A stretch of DNA of 64,000 nt from Bombyx mori (lineage: Eukaryota; Arthropoda; Insecta; Lepidoptera; Bombycidae), in NCBI RefSeq assembly GCF_030269925.1, contig NC_085128.1:14076501-14140500 (forward strand), read 5' to 3'. A model generated the notes under the pieces. The model was not told the origin of the DNA. It made no database searches and saw nothing but the letters and a program-made list of their open reading frames with translations. Made by a program: the position numbers and the translations under genes. Below, piece by piece: positions 53,739-63,776 of this stretch. Each line of letters starts with the position of its first letter. Position 1 is the first letter of the stretch.

Positions 53739-56312
53739 CTGTTGGACCACATCCATCGCCCCCTCCCCTTCACCGCTGCCCCCGCCCTCCGGCACCGGCG
53801 CCGCATCGGGGATTACAGCGTTGGCCAGTGCTCCTCTGGCCAACCTCCTCTTTTGTCGGCGCTTTGATTTTCGGCGCCGGTTGCGTTCGGTATTATCACC
53901 GGACGGGAAGCACGCCTTGCCTCCCGCCCGGTGGTTTGCCCTGCGCCCGGCCGCAGCGCACAGAGCGCAGTGCGGGGCGGCTGTGCAGGACGCCGCTTTA
54001 TGGCCCGGCTGGCCGCAGCGGAAACACAGACCGCTGCGGTCAACCGAGCTAGTGCACCTAGCGAGGCCGTGCCCGGTGCTAAAACATCGGAGACATCGCC
54101 AGGCACGTGGTTCTTGGAGACGCACGTGGGCCGCTATCCAGCCCACGCGCAGTCTCCCCGGGTCCCCCGTCGATCTTCCCGGCGGAGGAGTGGCCAAGGA
54201 AGTGGCTGCCTCCACAGGGCAGCGCGCCCACACCGACCTGGCTCCAGAGTACCCTGAGCGAAGTTCGCCCACGGTCACGCTCTCCAGGGCACATCCACCT
54301 TGGGCGGCTATCGCGGCTGCCACCTCCTCCTTGGTAGCACAGTCGTCCAGGCCGGTGATTCTAATCTCGGCCATCCTCACCGGCCTGTGCACGCGCACCT
54401 CATCCTCCGGCAGTGCCACGCGGAGCGTCGCCACTAGTTTGTCCGCGATGCCAGAACTATCGGCACCGGGACACTCCAGCAGCTTCGCTCCATTGGCTGT
54501 GTGCCGGAAGCGGAGGCCCTCCTCTGCCCCGATTTCATCCAAACTTACGGCCGCGCGCGCCCGGGCCATCACCTCATTATAGGTGAGGCCCTTTTCGGCG
54601 GCGGCCGGCAGCAACGTCACTACGACGGCAGCCGACCGCGCTGCGCGCGGCCTCTTCTTTTTGCCATTCTTCTTCCTGACTGCCAGTGCTCGATTCTCAC
54701 GAGGAGCAGCTACGGCCGCCAGCTCTGTGCTTCGTGCTGCAGCGGTCGGCGCTCGACCCCCTCTGGGAGCTGCCAGAGCCGCTGTCTGCTGCCTTGCTTT
54801 CTTGCCCCGCTTCACCACTTCCGTCCAGCCCTCGTCCATGCTTGACGGGGGAGCAGGAAGGGGACGGGGTTGGGATTTTGGGACAGGATTCTGGGCACCC
54901 ATACCCTTGTTGTTTTGGTCCCGGCCTCTACGCCGTGCCAACCTCGCGGATGGAGTGGGGATAGAGGTCGGCCGGGCGGCCTGGCTCCGAGGGGTGGCTG
55001 CGGCTGTTGGCGCCGGGATGCAGTCTCCGGAACCAATCGAGGAACGGAGCATCTCCTCGAGGCCGGCAAAGTGCTTGCCGACCTCAACCGCCACCGCCCG
55101 CGAGATACAGGCCACCATTTCCTCTCTGCTTGGGAGGGAGTCCACCTCTACCATCCCAGCAGCCGTGTTGTGTGGCCCGCGAGCCTGCAACCCCGCAGCA
55201 CGCGAGGGCGAAAGAGGCGGCGGTAGCGCCGGCCACTCATCCACCATCCTCGCCAGTGGCGAACGGATGTCTTCAGCCCGCGCTGGCGCAGGGCTTAGCC
55301 TTCCTCTCCGTGTAGACGCAGGGGCAGCCGATATCCGCGGAGGCGGCGCAGGCCTTAACTCGACCCTACGTGGAGGGCGAGGGAGCGCGGGGCTAGGCGC
55401 TAGCGGGACAGGGGCCACAGGATTGGGCTCTGGCATTTGCGCCGTCACACTCACAGCGGACCGCAAGTGCACGTCAATATCCATCGCCCCCGCGGGGGGG
55501 CCAGAGCGTGCCAGCGGCGGCCTCGGCAACAGGGGAGTCCCTCCCCGCAAGGCCGGGGTATCTCCCGAGATGCGACTCTCTCTGGAGTCACAATGAGCGA
55601 CAAGATCTTTGCTCTCCACCTCTCGGCTCTCTACCAAGTCATAAAGCTTGGACATGGTGGGGATCAGCCTTGTTCTCACCATAGCGGCTGCCTCCCGGAG
55701 CCGTTTCCGGTAGCTGCTGCCTGGCTCGGCGCCCTTGGCAGCCACAGTCGACAGCAGCTTGCCCAAATTGACCAGTGCAAGGTCGAGGTCCCGGAACGTC
55801 TCGTCCCCGCTAGCCAGGGACGCGGCCGACGTCGACATCGACTCCACGGACGTCGCTGGTGACACAGCGCCCCTCCTCCTCACTGGTACCCACTGGGGAG
55901 CGGGCATCGCGTCTTCCGACGTAGCAGGCCCCGGAACCACCGGAGTCACCTCCTCGATGGCCATCGTCTTTTCCGGCACCTCAGTGCCGGAGGATGACGC
56001 GCAGCTGTCATCGGAAATTGGTAATGCCGTCTTTCTTCTCCCCCTCTTTTTCCCCGCCGATGGTTTGGTGGGACTGATTATACCCGAGTCGCTGGCGAGC
56101 GCAGAGCGCATCGAGCCAGCGATCGGGGAACACCTCGGTTCGACGGGAATTCCGCTGCCCGTCGCACAGCCCCCTTCATCCTGACAATTGTTGCCCCCCC
56201 CAGAGTACGTGGGGCAGCGTGCTTCCACTGAGGTGGAAGCACGGAGGGATTCTCCGCCCGACTCGCGGGCGGTACCCTCCTGGGGTACAAACTTTTTACA
56301 ATGTGCCATCAT
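53736..56312 (-). CDS. R1-clade ORF1 (Gag-like, zinc knuckles)
   Basis: ORF1 of the LINE would bind its RNA and form the ribonucleoprotein. I place the start at a pair of Met codons (56,312 and 56,309, followed by AHCKKFVPQE), giving about 858 residues. The frame stays open 336 bases further upstream to an ATG at 56,648, and that longer 970-codon product cannot be excluded. The N-terminal two thirds are rich in Pro, Ala, Arg and Ser. Near the C-terminus, around residues 852-913 of the long form, are three knuckles: CLRCFSTGHGLARC, CFRCGQPGHKAASC and a third beginning CALC with a wider spacing. A basic tract (NRRRKSKRRQKRRL) follows. Three such knuckles are usual in R1-clade ORF1. The stop TAA overlaps the ORF2 ATG by one base. 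The frame is unbroken. Confidence 0.9.
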   Translation of the reverse strand: MMAHCKKFVPQEGTARESGGESLRASTSVEARCPTYSGGGNNCQDEGGCATGSGIPVEPRCSPIAGSMRSALASDSGIISPTKPSAGKKRGRRKTALPISDDSCASSSGTEVPEKTMAIEEVTPVVPGPATSEDAMPAPQWVPVRRRGAVSPATSVESMSTSAASLASGDETFRDLDLALVNLGKLLSTVAAKGAEPGSSYRKRLREAAAMVRTRLIPTMSKLYDLVESREVESKDLVAHCDSRESRISGDTPALRGGTPLLPRPPLARSGPPAGAMDIDVHLRSAVSVTAQMPEPNPVAPVPLAPSPALPRPPRRVELRPAPPPRISAAPASTRRGRLSPAPARAEDIRSPLARMVDEWPALPPPLSPSRAAGLQARGPHNTAAGMVEVDSLPSREEMVACISRAVAVEVGKHFAGLEEMLRSSIGSGDCIPAPTAAATPRSQAARPTSIPTPSARLARRRGRDQNNKGMGAQNPVPKSQPRPLPAPPSSMDEGWTEVVKRGKKARQQTAALAAPRGGRAPTAAARSTELAAVAAPRENRALAVRKKNGKKKRPRAARSAAVVVTLLPAAAEKGLTYNEVMARARAAVSLDEIGAEEGLRFRHTANGAKLLECPGADSSGIADKLVATLRVALPEDEVRVHRPVRMAEIRITGLDDCATKEEVAAAIAAQGGCALESVTVGELRSGYSGARSVWARCPVEAATSLATPPPGRSTGDPGRLRVGWIAAHVRLQEPRAWRCLRCFSTGHGLARCTSSVDRSGLCFRCGQPGHKAASCTAAPHCALCAAAGRRANHRAGGKACFPSGDNTERNRRRKSKRRQKRRLARGALANAVIPDAAPVPEGGGSGEGEGAMDVVQQ

Positions 56313-56904
56313 ATATTGCCTTTTTATTAACCAGGGGTTTGGTCCCCTGGGATCTATGACACCCTCGGGACTGGAAACCCTCCAGCCATACATCCCATCG
56401 CCGGGTGTCGAGCTTGGGATTAGGGCATTTTTGAAGAGGTTTGCATCCTCGCGGCTTCGACCAGTAAAGGCAGAAGCCCCCGTTCCCCATGACTGGGGTT
56501 TACGGTTTGGCCGACGGTGGCCGAAGCCTGTCCATCGCCCATAACGCGGTGCGGAGCCACGCCGGCGAACCGGTACCTCCCATATCTGGAAGCCCTTCCC
56601 CTGTAGCCGAAGCCGGGGACATGGCAACCCGCAGCCGGAAGACACCAAAGTGCCGCTGGCTCACCAGGCTCCCGAGAACCAACCCCTCATCCCCAGAATG
56701 GAACTCTTTGTCAGTGCAAAGGGCGTGGGGAGAAGGTCCCTCGCTCCCTCTCAAGGCATCCCCCGCAGAATGCGAAGGCGGCCGAGGAGAGCTGGACGCA
56801 GTTCTCTTAGTCGCGGCGTCCCACACAGATTCCTCTGCACGCGATTTTAGGGACGCACGCTTAAGCCCCACCGCCACGACAAGGCGGAACTACATTCGGT
56901 GGGG
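56313..56904 (-). promoter_or_regulatory. LINE 5' UTR / probable internal promoter
   Basis: About 590 GC-rich bases between the 5' end (starting CCCCACCGAATGTAGTTCCG) and the preferred ORF1 start. The part nearest ORF1 remains open in the ORF1 frame. LINE 5' UTRs commonly carry an internal pol II promoter; I see no unambiguous motif. Confidence 0.5.
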
Positions 56905-56984
56905 CCTCACTACGCCTACTATGTAGTATGTAGCTCGCGTTCAACACATTCACACGTTGCGCTTGTATAGTGTTTAAAGTAATA

Positions 56985-57388
56985 AGTCTAAGCACCGATT
57001 TACGTGCTATCAAAATATGTGATATAATTTCGTGGGTAACACAACGATAGCGCGATTCAGCTTTTGCGTCAAGCGCCATCTATCGGCGACAAACGGAATT
57101 GTAAAATAGAAAATTATATCACATTACAATGCGTTGGGCGTGCCATTTTCTATCGTTTAGTCGAAGAATTTTATTACTACTTCTACTACTCATTCAGTGA
57201 TTGGAGTGGCATTAAAAATAAACTAGCTAAACCATTGATTCTGGGCGAATGAGAGTTAGAAGTAGCATCCAAAGGCGTGTGTCTATCCCATATAGCGCCC
57301 TCTAGTGAGTGCGCGGTCAAAATGGAATACTCACAATGTAGCAGATTCATTGAAAGTTAGCCCACTGAGTTTGTCGCCGGATCTTATT
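56985..57388. other. Extra sequence inside the right half of element X
   Basis: This stretch has no counterpart in the 31.8-kb copy of element X. It contains GCGCCATCTATCGGC and GCGCCCTCTAGTG and ends with a 29-base S2 fragment (57,358-57,386). It may be another insertion or a longer form of X. Confidence 0.4.
57358..57386 (+). mobile_element. S2 SINE, tiny fragment
   Basis: TTAGCCCACTGAGTTTGTCG and CCGGATCTTATT match the S2 core over about 29 bases only. Confidence 0.5.
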
Positions 57389-57504
57389 TAATTGTTGTTT
57401 TAATATTAAATTATTATTGTCGATTTATAATTGCATAAGTTGATAAAAAATGCTATGCAATAGCTTTACCGCGGCAATCGCCGAGTGCCACACGTCTTTT
57501 TTGT

Positions 57505-59233
57505 ATTAGTTTTAGATTAGGAGCATTTCATAGGTTTGCTTTAATCTCAAAAAAACACCTTAAGACCACGGGAAACTACACTGACACCATTCCACGACCA
57601 GACACACACACACAGTAACAACTAGTTTTTTTATAATACAATTGCAAAAACAAGCATGGAAAGTGGCTGGCTATTGGGCTGAACCGAGTGCTTTCCTTGT
57701 TATACGTTTGATAATATGAACCTATATTTTTTACCCTCAAATACCCAAATTAGGAAAATCAATTTCACATCCCACTGGCTGCTAACGGAACAAAATTATT
57801 TTCTGGATATTTTTTTTCCGTTTCGTCAGACATTAAATTCGATAAACGATATTAGTGTACGATTAAAACGCGGGTCACGATCCGACTGAGGAGAAAAATA
57901 TATTTTTTATGAAAACAAGATTTCTCTTTTAAGAACGCGTAATGCTTTTTAAACGTAATTAAAACGAGAAACGGCTTTTTACCACTCAAGGAAAGCTCCG
58001 GAGTAGGAACAAGTGACCTTATTTGGAAACATGCGAAAATGTGGGATTAAATATAAAAAGCCGTAATATTTTCAACTTGAAAATTTGTGGCAATTTTATT
58101 GATAAAATCCTCTAAAATTAAGTATTGGTAAAAAGGAAATTTACCATGAGAGACACAAAACACTATATCAGTAGAAAGAGATTTAAATTTGACAGAAATT
58201 AACTCGTAAATTTAGATTCGATATTTCAACTTAGTCATTTTAGTATAGAAATTGTTTAAACACATAAATGCTTAAAAACCTGTGACATTAACAGATTATC
58301 ACCAAAACGGTATGCTTGTTAGTTTATTGAACACTAAAATATTCAAAAACGTAAAGAGAAAGAAGTTTGCATTTTCATCAACTAATTTACAGGCTATTTA
58401 AAACATAGTCCATGAAGCTTAGCAGAAACGTCATATGAAAAACACGCGCGTCATTTAACGCAATTCCGACTCGTATTTCATCTTTTGAATAACATGAAGA
58501 AAAAAAAACATTCGTTTAACAATCACTAATGTTGGGTGCTTAATTCATTAGGCGCCCCTAAATCACCAATAAATCCCTGGGTCCTCGTTAAGGGTGATTT
58601 CCTTCCAATTTATTATCACGCCATTCTTTAGGTGAACTCGCCTATCGATTGCAAGGTTGTTATATTGAAGGCACTTTGTGTTAATGTGAGTTTTCGAAGA
58701 AACGAATCCAAATAAAGTAAACAGAAAATCTATTACTTTATATGAATACGAATGAATGCTATTTGATGTTTGTCATCTATACGTTTTTATATCATTTATC
58801 CGGCTGTGAAGAAATTGTGATACAGTTCTTGTTGGGATTCCGCGAAATGTTTTTGTGATAATACCATCAACTAACGAATATTTTGACGACGACACCGTAC
58901 ACTATTGGAAACATTGGATATAATGAAATTACAATAAGAAAATGAGAGATTAAGCTGTAAAAATAGTTTTATTTATATTTTGTTAAATTATTTAGTACCT
59001 GTAGTGTTTTATGAAACGTGCTCCTTTAAGCAAACTTGATATGTAGTACGTCAAGATAGATGTGGCCAAGATAAATCTTAATGCTATCGATACCAATGGG
59101 CTGCTGGTACACAGCACCCTTTTTTCATTACGTGGGCTAAAATTTCGTGAACATTGTACTTAGCAAATATCAAATAGAAAGGGGTCCAATTTTATTATTA
59201 CACAAGCTACGGTGTTGAACCAACTGTATTTTT
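57505..59233. other. Unique AT-rich sequence
   Basis: No repeat or coding region recognised. ACACACACACAC at 57,602 is a simple repeat. Around 58,545-58,640 the sequence (TTAGGCGCCCCTAAATCACC, CTGGGTCCTCGTTAAGGGTG) is of higher complexity and might be conserved non-coding DNA. Confidence 0.4.
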
Positions 59234-59490
59234 GGAACGAAGTTCCTTATGGCAGCCTTGGAGGGGATAGGGATTTTGCTGCGCGACCGAACTGAAAAAA
59301 ACGTGATAGTAAAACCGTAAGAAAAAATCCGTGGAAAAAAGTGCGTGGAATAAAACCGTTAAATGAGACGTGCGCAGGCGCGAGCGCGACAGTCGTATAC
59401 ACAAGCGAGTAGTGTATAATACCTTTCTCTTTCTCCTTCTTTTTTTTGCAAATTGTGTCGATTCTACATTAGCCGAAGGAGCTTCGTTCC
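59234..59490. mobile_element. MITE-like element with 19-20 bp TIRs
   Basis: The left end GGAACGAAGTTCCTTATGGC and the right end, read in reverse, GGAACGAAGCTCCTTCGGC are inverted copies with a few differences. The TIR itself contains GGAAC GAA GTTCC. The 257-base interior has GC-rich GCGCAGGCGCGAGCGCGACA but no transposase frame; the frames crossing it on both strands have no domain. Confidence 0.6.
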
Positions 59491-62400
59491 TACCTGGTGT
59501 CCCACGACACCACATTTTATTTGGGTACGTACATATATTAAAAATACTTGTGCTTGTGCTAAATAAATAAAAAATCACTAGTAAAATATTAAATCGTAAC
59601 TTATTTTCGTTAAAATACAATTGACTTAGGTTTATTTGCGTAACATAGCTTTATCTAAAGTAATTTTGGTTTATAAATAAGAAATGCTGCAATAATAAAT
59701 AAAAAAGCACTTATAGCGTATCGTTCAAGCAAGCTACAATGTATTCTCTAAAGCTATCCGTGCTAAGCTATGTCGTGACGGGATTGAAGACCTATCTCAC
59801 AAAATGTCCCATTCTATTAAAAAAATACGAACATCGTACAAGCAGAAGTCGAGTTACCCTGAAAAGTTAACCGGACGTACCCGGCAGTACGCTCAGACAC
59901 AACCGGGTTACCCGGTCGGGCGGACTCGGATATTTTTGTTCGCAATTGTTTTTTGTTCTTGACCAGTGTTCTGCTAATGGTCCCGGTTTACTTTGTTTTA
60001 TTTTACGCCGGCGAGTATGAATGAGCGGCTTTGTTTTGTCCATGAGGATATCGCTTTGCTTTGTTAGATTTCCGGAGCATAGAACATCTCGTTTGGACTT
60101 GCTGGAAGAAAAGAAAAGTCTTGTAGGATTGTGTGTTATTTTCTGCATTATATTATGACTGTTGACTTAAAAAATGCATTCATTTAATAAATAGCTAGTG
60201 TATCGGCACGCTATGATTACCGTTTTGACGTTATATTAATAAGGAAAGATCATGGGAAGGTTATGAAAGAGGTGTGAAAATAGAGAATTTATAATATTTT
60301 AGAAAAATAACTTATAATTATTATTACTGTAGGTGATGATAGCGGTGACGACAGTGAAAGTAGCAGTATGGACGAATCTGATTAAATATACCCTTTTGTT
60401 TTTTTGGTCTCTTTTTTTATTAATTTGTTTTTTTGTGCATTAAAGTATGTATATTCATTTTTATTCCAATATTCAGATCGTTCAAATATATTAAGTAAGC
60501 ATTTACATTTTGTTTTATTAAACCTTTTTAATCAGGTACTTCACCTCCTCCTCCTCCTCCTTTAGTACAATGCAGTTAGGTCTATATCTCGTATTTTATA
60601 TTGTGTACCAAATATAGATTAGATTTTAATATTTTTAACAAACATAGCTTAGTTTAGATCTTATCTACGGTTAATTAAAGAGGATGAAAATAATGCTCTT
60701 TATTCGATAGGTCAAATGATCTTAAGCTTGTTACCGCTTAATGGATTCGTGATATGCCATATTAAATATTATTAGAACAGTTTTATGGCGCCATATTACG
60801 GTATTTTCATAAAGAATAAATTATGAAAAAGTTTTGTTTTAAATTAACATAATACCTACAGTTCTACCTAGTGCTTAAAATGTATTAACACAATTATAAT
60901 GTTTTAACTTCAATATGGCTGTAGTACTAGCTTTTAAGCCGAATAATGAAGGAAAATGTTCGATGTTTTTCATTTCACATTACCAATCAGTTTTCCTTAC
61001 CGCGCGCTTTAATCTACCGGGAAGCTCTCGAAGCTTTGAGCGTAAAAACTTATTGGCAATTATCTACCCGTTCTCTCGCCACTAATTGACAAGTAAAATT
61101 GTATTATGGTTATTTTTTTTTATATAGACTGTGATAGAATTAGTTTCCAGTAAGGATTGCGTTCGAGAAAAGAATATTGAATTTTTAATTCAGTTCAACA
61201 TTGAAGCTTAGTGATAAAATATGTTATATTTACGGAGTTAACTTTTTAGGCACTGAGCAACGCTGATTATTACATTGAGTGGGTCATATGTATCTAAAGA
61301 ATTAAAAAGTTGATTATTATTTTTGTAATTTAATTAATGAATCGTGAGGTAGGACTGCGCTGGTTTTCAAGTATCTAAGTAAATATTTAGAAAAATGTGC
61401 AAAGAAAAATATGTACTTACGCCCCTAGCACGTGTTCTAGAACGATTTCAAAATAAAGGCCGTATACTTTTGTCTACAATATAATATATAATCCTGGCAT
61501 TAATCTATTGTTGCTAAATATCTTACTTTAAATATATTATATAGAAAATGCGTAATGTACCAATTGTTCTTGTTCTTAACGAGTTAGATAATTAGTTTAC
61601 CCACGCATACAGTTCGTGGATTTATCATGCCATCAAACTGCCGAAAAACATTTTTATCTTTAATTAATAACGCGACGCCAACGATATGTTTTTCAGTTCG
61701 TGGGTTAAGTCGGGTCTGTAAGCGCGGTTGATCGGGCCGCGCTCATTTGGGCCGGATTAAGAATTAATTCGCCTGAAGGCCCCAATGGATGTGCGATTAA
61801 TTTTCTCTCCCGGTCTCGCTTCACTAAAAACTGGGAGGAATTAAGGTGGGCGTGGATTTGTAAACAAAATTACGAAAATTTGTGATATTGCTGATGGCCT
61901 GAACTTAGAGAAGAAGCTGGCTGAAGTAAGCGGAAATCATTAAAAATATACGATCAAAGAAAGCCGCATAGTAATGATGATCCTGGTTGTAAATGTAAGC
62001 TAAGCTGACAGCGATTACTAGTAATTAATAACATCATTTTCGAAGAATCGACCTACAATCTTGATATTCACAAGTAAGTTACACAGATCTAAAATCCCGG
62101 GGAAAAAATGAAGTCACGGCTTCCCGCAGTAGTGACAATAGCAGGTAGCCATTTGGACTCTTCAGATAGAATCAAACTAATGTGGTGAAGAAAGAATAAA
62201 CCTTATTGAAGACGGAAGAAGAACCGCATTGAAGATAAATTCAATCAATATTGCTCTTCACGTTTCAAATTGTAATATAAAATTATACTTTGTTTTAAAA
62301 CCCTTACCGGGAAGACTGATTTGTTAAATAATTATTTTTTGTTATTTCATCGTTCGCAATCCAACCCTGTACATACAGTTGTACGAAATTAGGTAGTTCA

Positions 62401-62654
62401 ATTCAATCGAATGGAATTTTAATTAAATTACCTGGTGCCTGAAACGCGGTTTAATTTTCTTCAATAGGAGGAGACAATTTGTGATGGATTCGGTTTCAAA
62501 TTGTGTTTTAATACGGATAATTCAAATAAATTGGGTTCAATTTGCGCAGCGAAGCCTATCATGATCGATTCTTAAATTCCATTATGATATTCGCTGGTCG
62601 CTCTGTGTTTTCGAGAATGGTATAATTTGTACATGTGGTATCAGTGGCACAGTA
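59491..62654. other. Unique sequence, few repeats
   Basis: About 3.2 kb without recognisable mobile elements. It holds the palindrome ACCGGGT T ACCCGGT at 59,902-59,916, CTCCTCCTCCTCCTCC at 60,547, a possible exon at 60,333 and a GC-richer patch at 61,690-61,820. If a host gene or regulatory region is in this window, it is most likely here. Confidence 0.4.
60333..60385 (+). CDS. Possible terminal exon, acidic Ser-rich C-terminus
   Basis: After an AG at 60,331-60,332 the frame reads DDSGDDSESSSMDESD and stops at TAA (60,383-60,385). ATTAAA at 60,439 could be the poly(A) signal. The acidic, serine-rich composition with GAT/GAC and AGC/AGT codons is unlike the surrounding AT-rich noise and looks like the end of a nuclear protein. 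The acceptor has only a poor pyrimidine tract and no upstream exon is visible within several kb, so this is tentative. It may be chance. Confidence 0.25.
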
Positions 62655-62800
62655 TGGTAAGGCCTCCTACGAGGTGGAGCGATGATCTGCAGAAGGTCGC
62701 AGGAATCTATTGGATACAGGCAGTGCAGGATCGATTGTTGTTGTGAAACGTGGGAGAATTCTATGTCCAACAGCGGATGTCTGTGGGCTATTGATGATAA
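62655..62800 (+). pseudogene. RTE-like LINE C-terminal tail (LT2)
   Basis: The plus frame reads VRPPTRWSDDLQKVAGIYWI, then QAVQDRLLL, a stop, and GEFYVQQRMSVGY before TGATGATAATGG. It has the same order of motifs as 2.44 kb and 28.2 kb. An in-frame TGA disables it. It faces the minus-strand fragment that starts immediately to the right. Confidence 0.65.
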
Positions 62801-62804
62801 TGGT

Positions 62805-63041
62805 CATGAAAATTCGTCAACAGATCGTCAATCCACATTGTGGGACCTTAACTACGCTACGTTTTCTAATATGCCGTTCCCATTCGAAAGCTGTTTGGCC
62901 CAATCGGCATTCTGATCTACGAGTAATGTGCCCTACCCACTGCCATTTCAATCTCGCAATTCTTTGGCCTATATCAGTTATCATAGTTCGAATCTCCTCA
63001 TTATTGATTCGATCTCGCAAGAAAACTCCGAGCATAGCCAT
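62805..63041 (-). pseudogene. RTE-like LINE fragment, opposite strand
   Basis: The minus frame reads AMLGVFLRDRINNEEIRTMI, then TDIGQRIARLKWQWVGHITR and RSECRLGQTAFEW. This is the segment just upstream of the RPP-RWSDDL motif in this LINE family. Near 62,850 the frame shifts and continues as GPTMWIDDLL. It is therefore a frameshifted remnant converging on the plus-strand tail at 62,655-62,800. Confidence 0.65.
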
Positions 63042-63472
63042 ACCTTTTTAAATCTCAATTTATTTTTACTTTAATAATAAAAAAAATCCCAAAAGAACTT
63101 CTGCATCATTTTTGTCATTATTCCATCGTTCAAATTTTTGAGTATTCGTGTTGAAACTAAAACTAAAATGCTCATAGCGTCGGTAGATTGCTAAGTAGTA
63201 CATTAATTACCCAGTTTCCCTTTCAGCCCGACCCACCTTTCCGGGTCTAATTATTTGTGCCAACTTACACCTCTGAAACTAACCCTCTTACTTCATTGTC
63301 GGGTTAGAGTAGCTAGATGTGCCATCCATATTATATAGTAAAAATACGTATAAATGAATTAGCATTTATTTTACTATTTTCCGTGAAAATTAGTCATTTG
63401 GAAACATTTGAGATAATCTCAGATGACGTTTTTCTTTTATGTTTATGAAATAAATAAATAAGCTTAAAAAGT
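63042..63472. other. No feature seen
   Basis: AT-rich unique sequence; no repeat or coding region recognised. Confidence 0.4.
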
Positions 63473-63690
63473 AGTGAGCCCGCACGGGAAGACACCATTG
63501 CCCTGCCTTTTTCTGACGCCAAGCAGTAAGGCGTTCCGGTTTGAAGGGGAAAATTTTTGTACTATAGAAGTGAGACTTAAAACTCGTTTCTCAAGGTGTA
63601 TTGCGATATTTATGTTGTTTGTGGCTTCGGGTAATCACTTAACATCACGTGGGCCGTGAGGTAGTTCAATCGTCTAATGACTAAAAATCT
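63473..63690 (+). mobile_element. S1 SINE, decayed
   Basis: GTGAGCCCGCACGGGAAGAC, AAGCAGTAAGGCGTTCCGGT and ATCACTTAACATCACGTGGG follow the S1 body in order with many changes and small deletions; the A-tail is nearly lost. Confidence 0.75.
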
Positions 63691-63776
63691 TAAGATAATC
63701 GTCATTGCGAGCTCTTTATAATACTGCTTATAGTATAATACTAAGCTACGTTGCTTCTTTACATTGGTAAATTACT

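Larger units (their letters stand above)
50075..56904 (-). mobile_element. R1-clade LINE, near-complete, 6.83 kb
   Basis: In minus-strand order: a 5' UTR of about 0.6 kb, ORF1 with a zinc-knuckle cluster, ORF2 with endonuclease, RT and C-terminal CCHC, a 0.46-kb 3' UTR and 16 A. Two overlapping ORFs plus AP-like endonuclease plus terminal CCHC is the R1-clade layout. A 12-13 bp target duplication flanks it. R1Bm lies in 28S rDNA and TRAS/SART in TTAGG telomeric repeats. Neither flank shows those targets; this copy sits in element X. Its GC-rich composition contrasts sharply with both flanks. It is intact except for one base in ORF2. Confidence 0.93.
49978..57466. mobile_element. TIR element X, copy split by the 6.8-kb LINE
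   Basis: AAGCTATTGCATA at 49,978-49,990 and TATGCAATAGCTT at 57,454-57,466 are perfect 13-bp inverted repeats. The left arm continues to TTCCGTCACGAAAAAAAC; the right arm resumes TGTAGCTCGCGTTCAACACA after the LINE. Both align with the uninterrupted 323-bp copy at 31.8 kb. The right half also contains about 400 extra bases (56,985-57,388). Confidence 0.7.

Noticed and set aside
53710..55596. Long plus-strand frames of 290 and 337 codons opposite LINE ORF1
   Set aside because: They lie antisense to a frame with clear zinc knuckles. The GC-rich sequence has few stops on either strand, and the translations show no motif.
50000..57500. Telomeric TTAGG or 28S rDNA target for the R1-clade LINE
   Set aside because: Neither flank contains TTAGG arrays or rDNA-like sequence; both flanks belong to element X.
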